Below, one piece after another: positions 63,029 through 64,000 of a stretch of 64,000 bases of DNA. Position numbers and translations under genes: made by a program. The stretch is from CAVVMA01 sp963830715. GTDB lineage: Bacteria > Desulfobacterota > Binatia > Binatales > Binataceae. The stretch covers positions 1 through 64,000 of the forward strand of contig CAWHNS010000001.1 of NCBI GenBank assembly GCA_963830715.1, written 5' to 3'. Each line of letters begins with the position of its first letter. Within the stretch, counting starts at the first letter, position 1. The notes under the pieces are model-generated. The model had not been told where the DNA came from. It did not search any database and saw nothing but the letters and a program-made list of their open reading frames with translations.

Positions 63029-64000
63029 AGGTTTGGTCCTGTTCGGTGCGACCGCAATCGGGTCGCACGAAAGCTGACTTTCGACGCGCGATAGTCTTGC
63101 CGCCGCCGTTCGGAACGAGGCTGCGGGGACTCGCCGGTCATTCGTCGATCTTTCAGATCGCGCGACATCATCATCCGCATCCCGCCAGCCATCGTCGCTC
63201 GAAAAATTTCCGGGTGCCTCGTCAGCGCGTTGATTATCTGTCGCCTCGCGCTGAGCGTGACGGGCGATCATCATTAGTCCGTTCGTCACGAACCAGTAGC
63301 CACGATACAGACGCCGCGCTTCACGTTCGTACGCCTGCATGCTCTCACGAGTCGCTCCACATTTCAGAATCTCATCGCAGGTGCTCGCCGAGTATGAGTG
63401 CGGAGTTGAATGCTATCGAAAGGCCTTCGCCGGAGATCGAATCCACAAATCCCGCCGCGTCTCCGACCAGGACCATCCGATTGACATTCCGGCGCGTTGC
63501 TCCGCGCGCCATGGGTCCGGCGCCCATCACTGACGATATCGATCGGGCACCGCTCAGCCTTGCGCCCAGCAACGGAAAGCGTGCTGCGAGCGTGGATATC
63601 GTCGGCCGCTCGGTGACCCCATCTTCCCAGGCGAAGCTGACGTTGACACTTCGGTTGGAAACCGGAGTCATGACGGCTTCGCCCTGCTCGTCAACATAGA
63701 CTTCGACGAAATCAGTCCAGGGACGAAGCTGGTAATGCTGACGCAATGCGAATCGTCGCCGCCGGCCCGCAGGCGCTTCGAGACCCGACGCCTTTCGCAG
63801 CGACGAATGGAGTCCATCCGCCGCTACGACGAGACGTCCACGCACTTCGCCCTCGCTGGTGTCGATGATCGCCTCATGGCGTTGGTCTCAACGTTGTAGA
63901 CCGAGCATCGATGACGCAGAACTGCGCCGAGCTCTTCTGCGCGGTGGGCGAGCGCGTGAACCAAGACCGTGCGCCGGATCCCCAGTCCGTTGGTGGGCAT
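63025..64000 (-). CDS. FAD-dependent oxidoreductase (geranylgeranyl-reductase-like), 5'-incomplete and frameshifted
   Basis: The coding start lies outside the window. Near 64000 the frame reads PTNGLGIRRTVLVHALAHRA, and after a break near 63880 continues GRLVVAADGLHSSLRKASGL. The flavin motif VLVGDAAGFVDSISGEGLSIA (GD...P-type) is at about 63470. After another break near 63375 the tail has YEREARRLYRGYWFVTNGLM and RATMAGGMRMMMSRDLKDR. It belongs to the same broad fold as the enzyme at 8149-9564. Its stop overlaps the haem-lipoprotein start, so they are coupled; perhaps it serves isoprenoid reduction. Confidence 0.78.

Overview
The window is high-GC, gene-dense bacterial chromosome with short intergenic gaps and no phage, IS element or CRISPR array. 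Gene content is central metabolism rich in acyl-CoA chemistry: five crotonases/acyl-CoA dehydrogenases, a B12-dependent acyl-CoA mutase, a thiolase plus DUF35 partner, and an AMP-forming acyl-CoA ligase. There is also a proton-pumping pyrophosphatase and the order hrcA-grpE-dnaK-dnaJ. This suits an uncultured, heterotrophic, Gram-negative-type lineage of the former 'Deltaproteobacteria' kind, for example Binatota/Desulfobacterota-like. That placement is inference only; no rRNA gene is present to test it.

Layout. 1-7.1 kb: every gene is broken by several single-base frame breaks although the protein motifs are conserved (H+-PPase, a beta-hydroxyacid dehydrogenase, two crotonases, a small exported protein, a PPOX-fold protein, a nitronate-monooxygenase-like protein, the Mrp ATPase N-terminus). 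This looks like poor consensus near a contig end. 7.1-18 kb: ferredoxin, a TetR/FAD-oxidoreductase pair, a tyrosine phosphatase, then a minus-strand acyl-CoA block (acyl-CoA dehydrogenase, mutase large and B12 subunits, acyl-CoA dehydrogenase, enoyl-CoA hydratase), DUF952 and a methyltransferase. 18-24 kb: an XRE regulator divergent from a small phasin-like gene, exported proteins, a D-threonine-aldolase-like enzyme, purE and murF. 24-37 kb: GST, SthA transhydrogenase, CBS protein, a ThDP-enzyme/acyl-CoA-ligase/SdpI cluster, aldehyde dehydrogenase, a two-gene ABC exporter, a crotonase. 37-45 kb: a BrnT/BrnA toxin-antitoxin pair with an evident operator, a GNAT/VWA pair, a damaged GMC oxidoreductase, a GNAT fusion and an amidase. 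45-50.5 kb: hrcA-grpE-dnaK-(two tiny overlapping ORFs)-dnaJ. 50.8-64 kb: aroE, pyrE, a DUF35/thiolase pair, initiator tRNA-Met, hydrolase, DedA, lipoprotein, CMD protein, inositol-phosphate synthase, coaBC, two zinc-ribbon proteins, YceI, a haem-binding lipoprotein and a truncated FAD oxidoreductase.

Two themes matter for interpretation. First, many genes outside the left edge carry one single-base break, often in a short homopolymer (mutase, XRE regulator, amidase, grpE). pyrE hides two compensating breaks, so reading frames should be corrected before functional claims are made. Second, the most informative biology is: the mutase has the Phe/Gln active-site pair of isobutyryl-CoA mutase rather than the Tyr/Arg of methylmalonyl-CoA mutase; two translationally coupled micro-ORFs sit between dnaK and dnaJ; clear palindromic operators lie at the brnTA and XRE promoters; and the thiolase of the DUF35 pair lacks the usual nucleophilic Cys. 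I did not find a clearly new defence or biosynthetic system. The best candidates for undescribed function are the dnaK-dnaJ micro-ORFs and the ThDP-enzyme/acyl-CoA-ligase/SdpI operon.
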